From positions 1 to 57,127 of the forward strand of contig CAKUGW010000003.1 of assembly GCA_934654805.1 (NCBI GenBank): DNA of 57,127 nucleotides, given 5' to 3'. Below, one piece after another: positions 1 through 8,067 of the stretch (the first letter of the stretch is position 1; every line of letters starts with the position of its first letter). The position numbers and the translations under genes are program-made. Source of the stretch: an uncultured Kiritimatiellota bacterium. Its GTDB lineage: Bacteria; Verrucomicrobiota; Kiritimatiellia; RFP12; UBA1067. The notes beneath the pieces were generated by a model. It was not told the origin of the DNA. It saw only the letters and a program-made list of their open reading frames with translations, and ran no database searches.

Positions 1-116
1 CGGCGCGGCGTTCGTTGCGCCCAAAGGCTCAGGGGCCGTTGCGAAACTCGGCGCGGCGTTCGTTGCGCCCAAAGGCTCAGGGGCCGTTACGAAACTCGGC
101 GCGGCGTTCGTTGCGC
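1..116. repeat. 48-bp tandem repeat inside the RAYT C-terminus
   Basis: Copies span 1-48 and 49-96, followed by a partial third copy at 97-116. The two full copies differ at very few bases. The unit length is divisible by three, so in the RAYT frame (minus strand) it encodes a 16-residue repeat rich in Ala, Pro, Thr and Asn (core ATNAAPSF). The array runs off the window edge, so total copy number is unknown. Confidence 0.9.
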
Positions 117-564
117 TTGGCCGCGTGCGGCCAAGTTTCAGCCACCGAGACGTCGCTTTCGACTTGAAGCTGCCGACAATCGCGCCCAGCGGCTTGCGCT
201 GCCGCGCCCTGACGGCAATTACCGCGTGAAGATGATCGGGCATCACCTGCAGCCCCAGAACCGCCACGCCCGGCCACTGGCGAGACAACTCGGACATCGC
301 CGTCTCGACAAGCCGCCCGACCGCGCTTAATTCGACAAACGCCCCCTTCTGCGTGTCGCGGCCGAGCCGCCCCAGCGCGCAACTCCTGCGGTCGGCCAGC
401 GTCAGCGTAATCAGGTAAGCGTCCCTTCCGCAATAGTCCCAGTTGCGACAGCGCCGCCCCATGCGGTGAATCACGTCGCGCATCAGCGCGCCCGTGTCTT
501 CATCGTAATGCCACCCCGGCGGCGGTTCCTGTTGACCGTTGAGCACTCTTTTCCGTCTTCGCAC
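1..564 (-). CDS. REP-associated tyrosine transposase (RAYT, Y1/IS200-like), 3' end outside window
   Basis: Single-strand HUH transposase of the RAYT group, which is linked in other bacteria to dispersal of REP-type palindromes. The reading frame has no stop before the window edge. The frame contains WDYCGRDAYLITLTLADR, as in the first strand of Y1 transposases, and MPDHLHAVI, the HUH histidine pair. A later Lys-rich SFKSKATSRW segment follows. The expected catalytic Tyr region is not clearly visible before the repeat tail. The start chosen is GTG at 564, which lies 12 nt after an extended -10 box; an internal ATG at 483 is the alternative. Upstream residues such as EPPPGWHYDEDTGALM look coding, which supports the longer start. 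The C-terminus is made of 16-aa repeats and continues beyond base 1. It sits directly after pflB, and its 5' part overlaps the read-through tail of pflB. Confidence 0.8.
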   Translation of the reverse strand, partial: MRRRKRVLNGQQEPPPGWHYDEDTGALMRDVIHRMGRRCRNWDYCGRDAYLITLTLADRRSCALGRLGRDTQKGAFVELSAVGRLVETAMSELSRQWPGVAVLGLQVMPDHLHAVIAVRARQRKPLGAIVGSFKSKATSRWLKLGRTRPSATNAAPSFVTAPEPLGATNAAPSFATAPEPLGATNAAP

Positions 565-2900
565 TTGAAAAGTCGAATTATACCAAAAACAGGCGGGGCG
601 GGCCGTGCGGCCCGCCCCGTCCGTTGCGCCGTGCGCAGCCTGCCACGCCCTTGGAGGCTCTTGTGGCAGGTGCGGCTGATGACGTCGAGCTGCTGCTCGC
701 GCGTCAGGTCGATGAACTTCACCGCATAGCCCGAGACGCGGATCGTGAAGTTCGCGTACTCCGGCTTCTCCGAATGCTCCATCGCGTCGATCAGCTTCTC
801 CGTGCCGAAGACGTTCACGTTCAGGTGATGCGCCCCCTGCGAGAAGTAGCCGTCCAGCACGCGCGCCAGCGTCGTCTCACGCGTCGCCTCGTCGTTGCCG
901 AGGGCCGAGGGGTGGATCGTCTGCGTGTTGGAGATGCCGTCCAGCGCGTAGCCGTAGGGCAGCTTCGCGACCGAGTTGAGCGAGGCGAGAAGCCCGTGCT
1001 TCTCCGCGCCGTAGGACGGGTTCGCCCCCGGCGACAGCGGCTCGCCCGCCTTGCGCCCGTCGGGCATCGCGCCCGTCGCCTTGCCGTAGACGACGTTCGA
1101 CGTGATCGTGAGGATCGACGTCGTCGGCGTCGCGTGGCGGTAGGTGTGGTGGCTGCGGATCTTGTTCATGAACTCCTTGAGGAGCGCCTTCGCGATGTCG
1201 TCCGCCCGCGCGTCGTCGTTGCCGTAGCGCGGGAAGTCGCCCTCGACCTTGTAGTCGACGGCAAGCCCCGTCTCGTCGCGGATGACGCTCACCTTCGCGT
1301 ACTTGATCGCCGAGAGCGAGTCGACCGCGTGCGAGAAGCCCGCGATGCCCGTCGCGAACGTGCGCTCCAGGTCGGTGTCGATGAGCGCCATCTGCGCCGC
1401 CTCGTAGTAGTAGCGGTCGTGCATGAAGTGGATGAGGTTCAGCGTGTGGACGTAGAGCCCGGCGAGCCAGTCCATCATCGCGTGATAGGCCTTCAGCACC
1501 TTCTCGTAGTCGAGCACGTCGTCCGTGATCGGGCGCAGCTCCGGCCCGACCTGCACGTGCGTCTTCTCGTCCATGCCGCCGTTGATGGCGTACAGGAGGC
1601 ACTTCGCGAGGTTGGCGCGCGCGCCGAAGAACTGCATCTCCTTGCCGGTGTGCGTCGCCGAGACGCAGCAGCAGATCGCGTAGTCGTCGCTCCAGACGCG
1701 GCGCATGATCTCGTCGTTCTCGTACTGCACGCTCGACGTCGCGACCGAGATCTTCGCGGCGTAGCGCTTGAACGCCTCCGGGAGGCGCGGCGAGTAGAGG
1801 ACCGTGAGGTTCGGCTCCGGGCTCGGCCCCATCGTCTCCAGCGTGTGGAGGATGCGGTAGTCGTTCTTCGTGACCATGCTGCGGCCGTCGCCGCACATGC
1901 CCGCGACGTTGATCGTCGCCCAGACGGGGTCGCCCGAGAAGAGCTGGTTGTACTCGGGGATGCGCGCGAACTTGACCATGCGGAACTTGAGGACCAGGTG
2001 GTCGATCAGCTCCTGCGCGTCCGTCTCGGTGAGGATGCCGCGCTTCAGGTCTCGCTCGATGTAGATGTCGAGGAACGTCGAGATGCGCCCGATGGACATC
2101 GCCGCGCCGTTCTGCGTCTTGATCGCCGCGAGATAGCCGAAGTACGTCCACTGCACGGCCTCGCGCGCAGTCGTCGCCGGCTGGGAGATGTCGTAGCCGT
2201 AGCTCGCCGCCATGACCTTCATCGCCTTCAGCGCGCGGATCTGCTCGGCGACCTCCTCGCGGCCGCGGATCACGTCCTCCGGCATCGAGCCGACGCCGAC
2301 CATCGGCAGGTCGCGCTCCTTGCCCGCGATCAGGCGGTCGATGCCGTAGAGCGCGACGCGGCGGTAGTCGCCGACGATGCGCCCGCGCCCGTAGGTGTCC
2401 GGCAGGCCCGTGATGATCTTGTTCTTGCGCGCGCGGCGCATCTCGGGCGTGTAGGCGTCGTAGACGCCCTGGTTGTGCGTCTTGTGGTACTCCGTGAAGA
2501 TGCGGTGCAGCTCGGGGTTCGGTGTGTAGCCATAGGTCGTCAGGGCCTCCTCGGCCATCTTGATGCCGCCGTAGGGCATGAACGCGCGCTTGAGCGGCTT
2601 GTCCGTCTGGAGGCCCACGATCTTTTCGAGATCCTTGTCGAGGTAGCCCGGCTTGTGCGAGGTGATGGACGAGACGATGTCGGTGTCCATGTCCAGGACG
2701 CCGCCTTTCGCGCGCTCTTCCTTCTGCAGGGCCTGCAGCTTGTTCCAGAGGGCGGTCGTCGCCTCCGTCGCGCCGGCGAGGAACGACGCATCGCCCTCAT
2801 ACGGCGTGTAGTTCAGGCGAATGAACTCGGCCGGATCGATCTCCTCCTGCCACTCGCCACCGATGAAACCTTCCCATGCGGGATAAACTTTCTTGCTCAT
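483..2900 (-). CDS. pflB: Pyruvate formate-lyase (glycyl radical enzyme), with unusual C-terminal read-through
   Basis: Converts pyruvate and CoA to acetyl-CoA and formate in anaerobic metabolism. The frame shows the PFL N-terminus, the catalytic cysteine pair (C411-C412 in CCCVSATHT) and the glycyl-radical loop RVSGYAVKF near G724. The family normally stops a few residues after the radical loop, which here would be after CHKSL (about residue 749). Instead the frame runs 56 residues further, through the terminator and into the start of the RAYT gene, ending at 483. The codon after CHKSL is CAA, one T-to-C change from TAA. The tail composition does not look like a PFL domain. The start at 2900 (MSKKVYPAW) fits the family and lies 10 nt after a -10 box; a longer upstream start would pass through the promoter. 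No pflA activase is adjacent. Confidence 0.95.
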   Translation of the reverse strand: MSKKVYPAWEGFIGGEWQEEIDPAEFIRLNYTPYEGDASFLAGATEATTALWNKLQALQKEERAKGGVLDMDTDIVSSITSHKPGYLDKDLEKIVGLQTDKPLKRAFMPYGGIKMAEEALTTYGYTPNPELHRIFTEYHKTHNQGVYDAYTPEMRRARKNKIITGLPDTYGRGRIVGDYRRVALYGIDRLIAGKERDLPMVGVGSMPEDVIRGREEVAEQIRALKAMKVMAASYGYDISQPATTAREAVQWTYFGYLAAIKTQNGAAMSIGRISTFLDIYIERDLKRGILTETDAQELIDHLVLKFRMVKFARIPEYNQLFSGDPVWATINVAGMCGDGRSMVTKNDYRILHTLETMGPSPEPNLTVLYSPRLPEAFKRYAAKISVATSSVQYENDEIMRRVWSDDYAICCCVSATHTGKEMQFFGARANLAKCLLYAINGGMDEKTHVQVGPELRPITDDVLDYEKVLKAYHAMMDWLAGLYVHTLNLIHFMHDRYYYEAAQMALIDTDLERTFATGIAGFSHAVDSLSAIKYAKVSVIRDETGLAVDYKVEGDFPRYGNDDARADDIAKALLKEFMNKIRSHHTYRHATPTTSILTITSNVVYGKATGAMPDGRKAGEPLSPGANPSYGAEKHGLLASLNSVAKLPYGYALDGISNTQTIHPSALGNDEATRETTLARVLDGYFSQGAHHLNVNVFGTEKLIDAMEHSEKPEYANFTIRVSGYAVKFIDLTREQQLDVISRTCHKSLQGRGRLRTAQRTGRAARPAPPVFGIIRLFKCEDGKECSTVNRNRRRGGITMKTRAR
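577..585 (-). promoter_or_regulatory. Extended -10 promoter for the RAYT gene
   Basis: On the minus strand the sequence reads TGGTATAAT, with the last T 12 nt before the GTG at 564. It directly abuts the T-tract of the pflB terminator, so terminator and promoter are fused end to end. No convincing -35 box is visible. Confidence 0.6.
585..619 (-). terminator. Rho-independent terminator after pflB
   Basis: A perfect 11-bp GC-rich stem (594-604 with 609-619, 4-nt loop) is followed on the minus strand by a short gap and TTTTT. It lies just past the expected end of pflB, yet the pflB frame stays open through it. Confidence 0.8.
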
Positions 2901-2910
2901 AACGGCGCGT

Positions 2911-2919
2911 ATTATACCA
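2911..2919 (-). promoter_or_regulatory. pflB promoter (extended -10)
   Basis: TGGTATAAT on the minus strand followed by ACGC; only 10 nt separate it from the pflB ATG at 2900. The predicted leader is about 4 nt, so there is no room for a ribosome binding site. Confidence 0.75.
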
Positions 2920-2984
2920 CATTCGGCCCGCAAAGGTGTTAGCCATAGGAAAGTTCTTTCTTAATCGCCAAAATCGCTCTGATT

Positions 2985-3191
2985 TCAGGCGATTTCTGAA
3001 AGAACCCGAACCGCGAAAATAGACCTCATTCGCCACCGTTCGCGCAGAGGCGGTGCAGACGCACGGTCGTCCGCCACGGCATTCGCCGTCCCCGTCGTCG
3101 GCTCGAAGAACGTCCCCGGCCCTGCGGCAGCCGCCCAAGCGGACGCAGACAATGAATCACACGTCTTTTGGATTCGACTGAACGCCTTCAT
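2985..3191 (-). CDS. Small hypothetical protein (68 aa), doubtful
   Basis: I do not recognise this frame. It begins MKAFSRIQKTCDSLSAS and ends before the pflB promoter. The reason to list it is the spacing: GATAAT on the minus strand (3199-3204) ends 7 nt before the ATG, as at other leaderless starts in this window. There is no ribosome binding site and no visible domain or signal peptide. The rest of the 2920-3325 interval holds no other gene I can support; a fragment resembling the CTGCGCGACAG repeat lies near 3250. This may be degenerate sequence. Confidence 0.25.
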   Translation of the reverse strand: MKAFSRIQKTCDSLSASAWAAAAGPGTFFEPTTGTANAVADDRASAPPLRERWRMRSIFAVRVLSEIA

Positions 3192-3325
3192 GATGCGCAT
3201 TATCCTAAAAATCGCAGTTGAGGCCAAGGGGGCGTGGTTCTCCTCTCTTCTGCGCGACAGCAGATGAAGGCGCCATTTTGCTCATCGCCCAGACGTACAG
3301 ACGTACCATTTTCAGTGGATCCCTA

Positions 3326-3355
3326 TTGACGAGCGGGTGTCATGAAGTGTATAAT
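3326..3355 (+). promoter_or_regulatory. mraZ promoter (sigma70-type -35/-10)
   Basis: TTGACG (3326-3331), 18-nt spacer, TATAAT (3350-3355), then 11 nt to the mraZ ATG. This is the only promoter in the window with a clear -35 element. I did not find the usual MraZ-binding direct repeats with confidence. Confidence 0.75.
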
Positions 3356-3366
3356 AGTGTCACAAA

Positions 3367-3849
3367 ATGTCAGAGAAGGTTTTGCAGAGTGTCGCGGAGT
3401 CGACAGGCGTGGGGTCGGGCGTCCTTTTCGGGCGCCACGACTTCGCGCTCGACCCGAAAAGGCGCCTGACCATTCCAAGCGAATGGCGCGGCGTGTTTTC
3501 GGGCGGCGTCGTCTACGTGATGCCCGACCGCAAGGAAAAGTGCCTCAATCTCTACCCGAAGGCGGAGATGGACGCCTTTCTCGATCAGCTGCGCCAGAAA
3601 GCGCTCCTTGATCCGGCGCTCAACCGGGTGTTCGCCAAGATCGGCGCGGTCTCGCAGCAGCTCTCCTTTGACGTTCAGGGACGGATCCGCATCTGCGACA
3701 AGCTCCTTCAGTTCGCGAACTTGGCGACGACGGTCGCGATGGTGGGTTCGTTCCGCATGGTGAAGCTCTACGCGCCGGAGGTCCTTGGGCCCGAGGATGC
3801 GGTGGACATCGAGGAAATCGACAATGTGCTGACGGCGGCGGGGTTGTGA
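3367..3849 (+). CDS. mraZ: MraZ, transcriptional regulator of the division cluster
   Basis: Ring-shaped AbrB-like DNA-binding protein that normally heads the dcw (division and cell wall) cluster and controls it. At 160 aa it matches family length. The first MraZ repeat contains HDFALDPKRRLTIPSEWR, and the second contains LSFDVQGRIRICDKL, the duplicated swapped-hairpin signature. An N-terminal extension of about 20 residues precedes the first repeat. The ATG at 3367 lies 11 nt after the -10, leaving almost no leader. It is followed after one base by rsmH, as in most bacteria. Confidence 0.95.
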   Translation: MSEKVLQSVAESTGVGSGVLFGRHDFALDPKRRLTIPSEWRGVFSGGVVYVMPDRKEKCLNLYPKAEMDAFLDQLRQKALLDPALNRVFAKIGAVSQQLSFDVQGRIRICDKLLQFANLATTVAMVGSFRMVKLYAPEVLGPEDAVDIEEIDNVLTAAGL

Positions 3850-3850
3850 C

Positions 3851-4762
3851 ATGAACGAGACGCACATCCCCGTCCTCCTGGAGGAAACAGTCGGCGCACT
3901 GTCCGTCAGGCCCGGCGGCCGGTACGTGGACGGCACGCTTGGCCGGGCGGGCCACGCGCGGGCGATTCTCGCGCGCGGCGGCGAAGTCCTCGGCATCGAC
4001 CGCGACGACGCGGCGCGCGCGGCGGTGCGGGCGCAGGGGCTGAACGGGCTGACGGTGGTCGCGGGCAACCACGGCGACGTGAAGAGGATTGCAGATGAGC
4101 AGGGATGGAACGAAGTCGACGGGGTCCTGCTGGACCTGGGTGTGTCAAGTCCTCAGCTGGATGAGGCCGGACGCGGGTTCAGCTTTCTCCGCGAGGGACC
4201 CCTTGACATGCGCATGGATCGGTCGGGCGCCCTGACGGCGGCGGATCTCGTGAACGGCGAAAGCGCGGAGCGGCTGGCGGAGATCTTCCGCACGCTCGGC
4301 GAGGAGCCGCAGGCGCGGCGGATCGCGCGCGCGCTCGTCGCGGCGCGGGAGCGGGGCGCGCGATTCGCGACGACGACGGAACTCGCGGACTTCGTGGAGC
4401 GGCTGGTCGGGCGGCGCGGCGGGCACCATCCGGCGACGCGCGTCTTCCAGGCGCTGCGGATGGCGGTGAACGACGAGCTCGGCGAGCTGGCGCGGGCGCT
4501 CGACGGCGGGCTCGCGATCCTGAAGCCGGGCGGGCGGTTCGCGGTCATCACGTTCGAGAGCCTGTCCGACCGGCTCGTGAAGCGGTTCTTCGCCGCGCAC
4601 GTCGGGAAGATGCGCGCCCTTCAGCAGGGCGGCGAGGCGTGGGACGGCGAGCTGCCGAGGGCGCGGGCGGTCACGAAGAAGGCCGTGACGGCGGGCGCGG
4701 CGGAAGTTGACTTGAATCCGAGGGCGCGGAGCGCGAAGCTGCGCGTGATCGAAAGGACGTAA
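3851..4762 (+). CDS. rsmH: 16S rRNA (cytosine1402-N4)-methyltransferase
   Basis: SAM-dependent methyltransferase that N4-methylates C1402 in the decoding centre of 16S rRNA. The 303-residue frame starts with the family N-terminus (HIPVLLEETVGAL), followed by the glycine-rich SAM loop (VDGTLGRAGHARAIL), the DLGVSSPQLDEAGRGFSF motif and the C-terminal NPRARSAKLRVIER end. Length is typical. It starts one base after mraZ and ends six bases before the ftsL-like gene, so translation is probably coupled. Confidence 0.97.
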   Translation: MNETHIPVLLEETVGALSVRPGGRYVDGTLGRAGHARAILARGGEVLGIDRDDAARAAVRAQGLNGLTVVAGNHGDVKRIADEQGWNEVDGVLLDLGVSSPQLDEAGRGFSFLREGPLDMRMDRSGALTAADLVNGESAERLAEIFRTLGEEPQARRIARALVAARERGARFATTTELADFVERLVGRRGGHHPATRVFQALRMAVNDELGELARALDGGLAILKPGGRFAVITFESLSDRLVKRFFAAHVGKMRALQQGGEAWDGELPRARAVTKKAVTAGAAEVDLNPRARSAKLRVIERT

Positions 4763-4768
4763 GGGAAG

Positions 4769-5194
4769 ATGAGAAGGAACAGGAAGGTTTCGAAGAAGAT
4801 GTCCGTCATCGCGACGAACACGATGCGCTTCGGCGCGATCATCGTGTTCTTCTTCGTGATGGTGATCTTGAACATCCTCTCGTCGTCGAGCTGCACGCAG
4901 CTCCTGAACGAGAAGGGCCAGAAGGAGCGCGAGCTCGCGAAGCTGGAGGAGTCGCACCGCCGCGAGTCGACGCGGTGGGAGGAGATGAAGACGCCGGAGA
5001 AGATCGAGGCGGCGCTCTTCCGCCACGGGCTCAAGATGTCGACGCCGCGCGCCGACCAGTGCATCCGCCTGAACGAGCGCGGCGTGCCGTATCCGAACCA
5101 GCTGGCGCTGACGCGCCTGCGCCAGCGTTCGTCCGCCGCCGCGACGGCGCGCTATGTCGCGCCGACCCAGCGCCCGAAGCGCAAGATCCGCTGA
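4769..5194 (+). CDS. ftsL: FtsL-like bitopic division protein
   Basis: A 141-aa protein in the position where FtsL lies, between rsmH and a division transpeptidase. A basic N-terminus is followed by one membrane segment (about residues 21-38), then a charged coiled coil (about 44-75, rich in Glu, Lys and Arg). It ends in a basic Pro/Arg tail. FtsL is poorly conserved in sequence, so the call rests on position and topology. The C-terminal part after the coiled coil (about 60 residues) is longer than in a minimal FtsL. A weak purine-rich ribosome site (AAGGGAAG) precedes the ATG. Confidence 0.65.
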   Translation: MRRNRKVSKKMSVIATNTMRFGAIIVFFFVMVILNILSSSSCTQLLNEKGQKERELAKLEESHRRESTRWEEMKTPEKIEAALFRHGLKMSTPRADQCIRLNERGVPYPNQLALTRLRQRSSAAATARYVAPTQRPKRKIR

Positions 5195-5200
5195 CGCGCG

Positions 5201-7036
5201 ATGCCGATGCGCGGCGAGAATTGGCGCTTCTGGCTGCCGGTCGTCCTCTTGGCGGGGTTCGCGGCCTATTCGGCCCAGAAGCTCGTGCGCGCGCACATCG
5301 ACCCGAAGGTCTCCGCGCCGGACTACGTCTTCACGCGCAAGCTGACGGCGCCGCGCGGGGCGATTTACTCGTGCAAGGGCAAGGGGTATCCCTTCGCGAA
5401 GTCCGTTCCCTACTGGGAATACGCGCTCGACCCCGTTGCGCTCACGAACGCCCTCGTGCGCCCGCGCGGCGAGAAGCGTCCGCGCGCGAAGGAGGCGATC
5501 GTGCGGACGATCGCGGACGCGCTGGGGCTGGAGTACCAGAAGGTGCTGCGGATGGCGAACGCCGCGCCGCGCCGGGGCTACCGCGACCAGTTCCTCGCGC
5601 TGTCGTCCGACCCGAACGCCCACCGCACGCTCGCCGACTCGTCGCTCGTCGCGGGCGTCGCGATCCACGACACGCAGGTGCGGCAGTACCTGCACGGCCG
5701 CCGCCTCTCGCACGTCCTCGGCAGCGTGAACGCCGAGTACGTCGGCTCGGCGGGCGTCGAGCTGCGCTTCGACCGCGAGCTCACCGGCACGCCGGGCACG
5801 ATCCAGGGCATGCGCGACGCGCGCGGCCGCGAGCTCTACGACAAGCGGCAGGTCTCGATCGACCCGATCCCGGGGGCGGACGTGTACCTGACGATCGACC
5901 ACAACATCCAGTTCGAGGCGGAGGACGCGCTCAGGTGGGGCGTCGCGGAATACGGCGCGGCGTCGGGCTGGTGCATCGTCATGGGCGCGAAGACGGGGGC
6001 CGTCCTCGCGATGGCGTCGCTGCCGGACTTCGAGCCTCTCGCGTTCGGGCGCACGCCGGACGACGCGAAGCTGAACCGCGCCGTCGCGTTCAACTACGAG
6101 CCGGGCTCCGTCATGAAGACGATCACCGTCGCGGCGGCGGTCGACGCGGGGTTCGTGCGGCCGACGAGCTTCTACCGCACGAACCGCGACGACCCGAACT
6201 ACTACCGCCTGCCGGGCGACGGCTCGCACAAGTGGGAGCCGACGATGACCGTCCGGGACGCGCTCGTGCATTCCTCGAACATCGTCATCGGCAAGCTCGC
6301 CTACGACTTCGGCCCGCGCCGCCTCTACGAGTACATGAGGAAGTTCGGCTTCGGCGCGAAGACGGGCATCGAGCTGCCGGGCGAGCAGTTCGGCATCCTG
6401 CCGGACCCGCGCAAGCGCGCGTGGGACAAGGCCTCGCAGTCGCGCGCGGGCATCGGGCAGTTCGTCGCCGTGACGGCGATCCAGCTCGCGGGCGCGTACC
6501 AGGCGATCGCGAACGACGGCGTGCGCATGAGGCCCTACGTCGTCGACCGCGTCGTGCGGGCGGACGGGTCGGAGGCCTACCGCGGCGTGCCGACGCCGGC
6601 CGGGCGGGCGATCTCGGCGGCGGCGGCGCGGGCGACGCGCGAGATGATGCTCGACGTCGCCTCGCCGAGGGGCACGGCGCGGCGCGCGGCGATCCGCGGC
6701 TACTCCGTCGCGGGCAAGACGGGCACGGCGCAGAAGCAGATTCCCGGCGGCCGCGGCTACAGTCCGGGACTCTACCGCGCGACGTTCTGCGGCATCGTGC
6801 CGGCGGGCGACCCGGAGCTCGTCGTGCTCGTCACGCTCGACTTCGAGGCGCGCACGCGCTTCCACCAGGGCGGCAACTCGGCGGGCCCCGTCTTCAAGCG
6901 CATCGCGACGGCGGCCCTGCGCTACCTCATGGTGCCGCCGGACCGTCCGGAGGAGCTGGAGGAGGCGGACGACGCGGACGCCTTCGCCGACATGATGGAG
7001 GAGCGCGGCCGCCGGCAGGGCGACCTGCTCGATTGA
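5201..7036 (+). CDS. ftsI: Division-type peptidoglycan transpeptidase (class B PBP, FtsI/PBP3-like)
   Basis: Membrane-anchored D,D-transpeptidase that cross-links septal peptidoglycan. It has 611 aa: one N-terminal membrane helix (about 9-24), a PBP dimerisation region, then a transpeptidase domain. The three catalytic motifs are visible: SVMK (Ser303, Lys306), SSN (358-360) and KTGTAQ (from Lys506). The gene starts 6 bp after ftsL. It ends just before a new promoter, so murE, murF, mraY and the other usual downstream genes are missing here. The final residues are acidic. Family is certain; FtsI rather than another class B PBP is inferred from position. Confidence 0.92.
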   Translation: MPMRGENWRFWLPVVLLAGFAAYSAQKLVRAHIDPKVSAPDYVFTRKLTAPRGAIYSCKGKGYPFAKSVPYWEYALDPVALTNALVRPRGEKRPRAKEAIVRTIADALGLEYQKVLRMANAAPRRGYRDQFLALSSDPNAHRTLADSSLVAGVAIHDTQVRQYLHGRRLSHVLGSVNAEYVGSAGVELRFDRELTGTPGTIQGMRDARGRELYDKRQVSIDPIPGADVYLTIDHNIQFEAEDALRWGVAEYGAASGWCIVMGAKTGAVLAMASLPDFEPLAFGRTPDDAKLNRAVAFNYEPGSVMKTITVAAAVDAGFVRPTSFYRTNRDDPNYYRLPGDGSHKWEPTMTVRDALVHSSNIVIGKLAYDFGPRRLYEYMRKFGFGAKTGIELPGEQFGILPDPRKRAWDKASQSRAGIGQFVAVTAIQLAGAYQAIANDGVRMRPYVVDRVVRADGSEAYRGVPTPAGRAISAAAARATREMMLDVASPRGTARRAAIRGYSVAGKTGTAQKQIPGGRGYSPGLYRATFCGIVPAGDPELVVLVTLDFEARTRFHQGGNSAGPVFKRIATAALRYLMVPPDRPEELEEADDADAFADMMEERGRRQGDLLD

Positions 7037-7041
7037 GAATG

Positions 7042-7050
7042 TGGTATAAT
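7042..7050 (+). promoter_or_regulatory. Extended -10 promoter for the 7087-17741 run
   Basis: TGGTATAAT starting 5 nt after the ftsI stop. It lies 36 nt upstream of the lipoprotein ATG, so this transcript does have a leader, and purine-rich AAAAGAGG precedes the start. Confidence 0.65.
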
Positions 7051-7086
7051 GACGGTTCCATCAGCAAGTCGAGTCAGGAAAAGAGG

Positions 7087-8067
7087 ATGAAGAAGACAGT
7101 CAGGTTCGTTCTGGTCGGCCTCGCGGGCGTCGCGCTGGCCGTCGCGGCCGGATGCGTGCAGGCGCCGCCGCCGTGGACGTCCGCCGACGCATGGCGCGTC
7201 GTCGCCGTTTCCGAATCGCCGCGGCCCGCCGTGCCGGCCGGGCTGAGCGGCGTGACGCGATTGGAGGGCTCGCGCTTCCTCTCCATCGAGGACCGTGGCG
7301 GACGGCTCTGGACGCTTGACGTTTCGTTTGGCCCGTCCAACGCCGTTGCGGGCTGTTCGCCGGCCGGGCACGTGAAGCTTGACGGCGTCGTCGACGGCGA
7401 AGGGTGTGCGTGGGATCCGCTCCGCAAGACGGTCTGGGCGAGCGACGAGGTCGGCCCGTTCGTGTCCGAACACGATCCGAAGACGGGACGGCGGCTGAAC
7501 GAGCTGGCGCTGACGGACGACTTCCGCCGGATTCGCCCGAATCGCGGGCCGGAGGGGCTGACGATCTCGCCGGACGGCCTGACGCTCTGGACGTGCCCCG
7601 AAGAGGCCGTGGAAGGGGACGGGCCGCTTGCGTCGCCGACGAACGGGACGCTCGTGCGTCTGCACCGCTACGTGCGGACGTCCGGCCGGGCGGCGTGGCA
7701 GGCGGCGGAGGAGATTCCCTACCGGGCCGATCCCTTCGGCGGGCGGGACTACCGGGGGAAGTCGTGCAGCGGCGTCTCCGGGCTCTGCGCGCTGCCGGGC
7801 GGCACGCTGCTCGTGCTGGAGCGCGAGATGAGCGTCAAGGGCTTCCTGCCGGCCTTTCGGCTTCGGCTCTACGAGGTGCGTCCCGGCAGGGAAAAGCGGC
7901 TTCTGCTGGACCGCGACACGGGCCTTTCGATGTACGAGGGCATCTGCCTGGCGGAGGTGCTGCCGGACGGGACGGTGCGACTGCTCCTCGTTTCCGACGG
8001 GGAGGGCATTCCGATCGAGACGCTCCTGTCGATTACGTTGGCACGGCAAAGGCATGAAGACGCCTGA
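7087..8067 (+). CDS. Lipoprotein with phytase-like esterase beta-propeller domain
   Basis: A 326-aa predicted lipoprotein: the N-terminal signal with a lipobox-like AAGC places the lipidated Cys near residue 22. The body resembles the esterase-like activity of phytase domain: short strands with GLSGVTRLEG, SIEDRGGRLWTL, EGCAWDPLRKTVWASDE, RGPEGLTISPDGLTLWTCPEE and YEGICLAEVLPDGT. In that family these glutamates line the central channel. The substrate cannot be told from sequence. It is probably exposed to the periplasm or outer membrane. Its last 14 bp overlap the start of dxs, so the two are cotranscribed although their functions look unrelated. Confidence 0.7.
   Translation: MKKTVRFVLVGLAGVALAVAAGCVQAPPPWTSADAWRVVAVSESPRPAVPAGLSGVTRLEGSRFLSIEDRGGRLWTLDVSFGPSNAVAGCSPAGHVKLDGVVDGEGCAWDPLRKTVWASDEVGPFVSEHDPKTGRRLNELALTDDFRRIRPNRGPEGLTISPDGLTLWTCPEEAVEGDGPLASPTNGTLVRLHRYVRTSGRAAWQAAEEIPYRADPFGGRDYRGKSCSGVSGLCALPGGTLLVLEREMSVKGFLPAFRLRLYEVRPGREKRLLLDRDTGLSMYEGICLAEVLPDGTVRLLLVSDGEGIPIETLLSITLARQRHEDA

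Noticed and set aside
624..2942. 772-codon open frame on the plus strand opposite pflB
   Set aside because: Very high Arg/Val/Asp/Leu content with no motif; it is the antisense shadow of a GC-rich gene with full PFL signatures.
3240..3366. MraZ operator repeats ahead of mraZ
   Set aside because: I could not find three or more evenly spaced TGGG-type direct repeats; the -35/-10 pair explains the visible signal.
4145..6865. 906-codon open frame on the minus strand opposite rsmH-ftsI
   Set aside because: Arg/Ala-rich shadow; the plus-strand genes carry all catalytic motifs.
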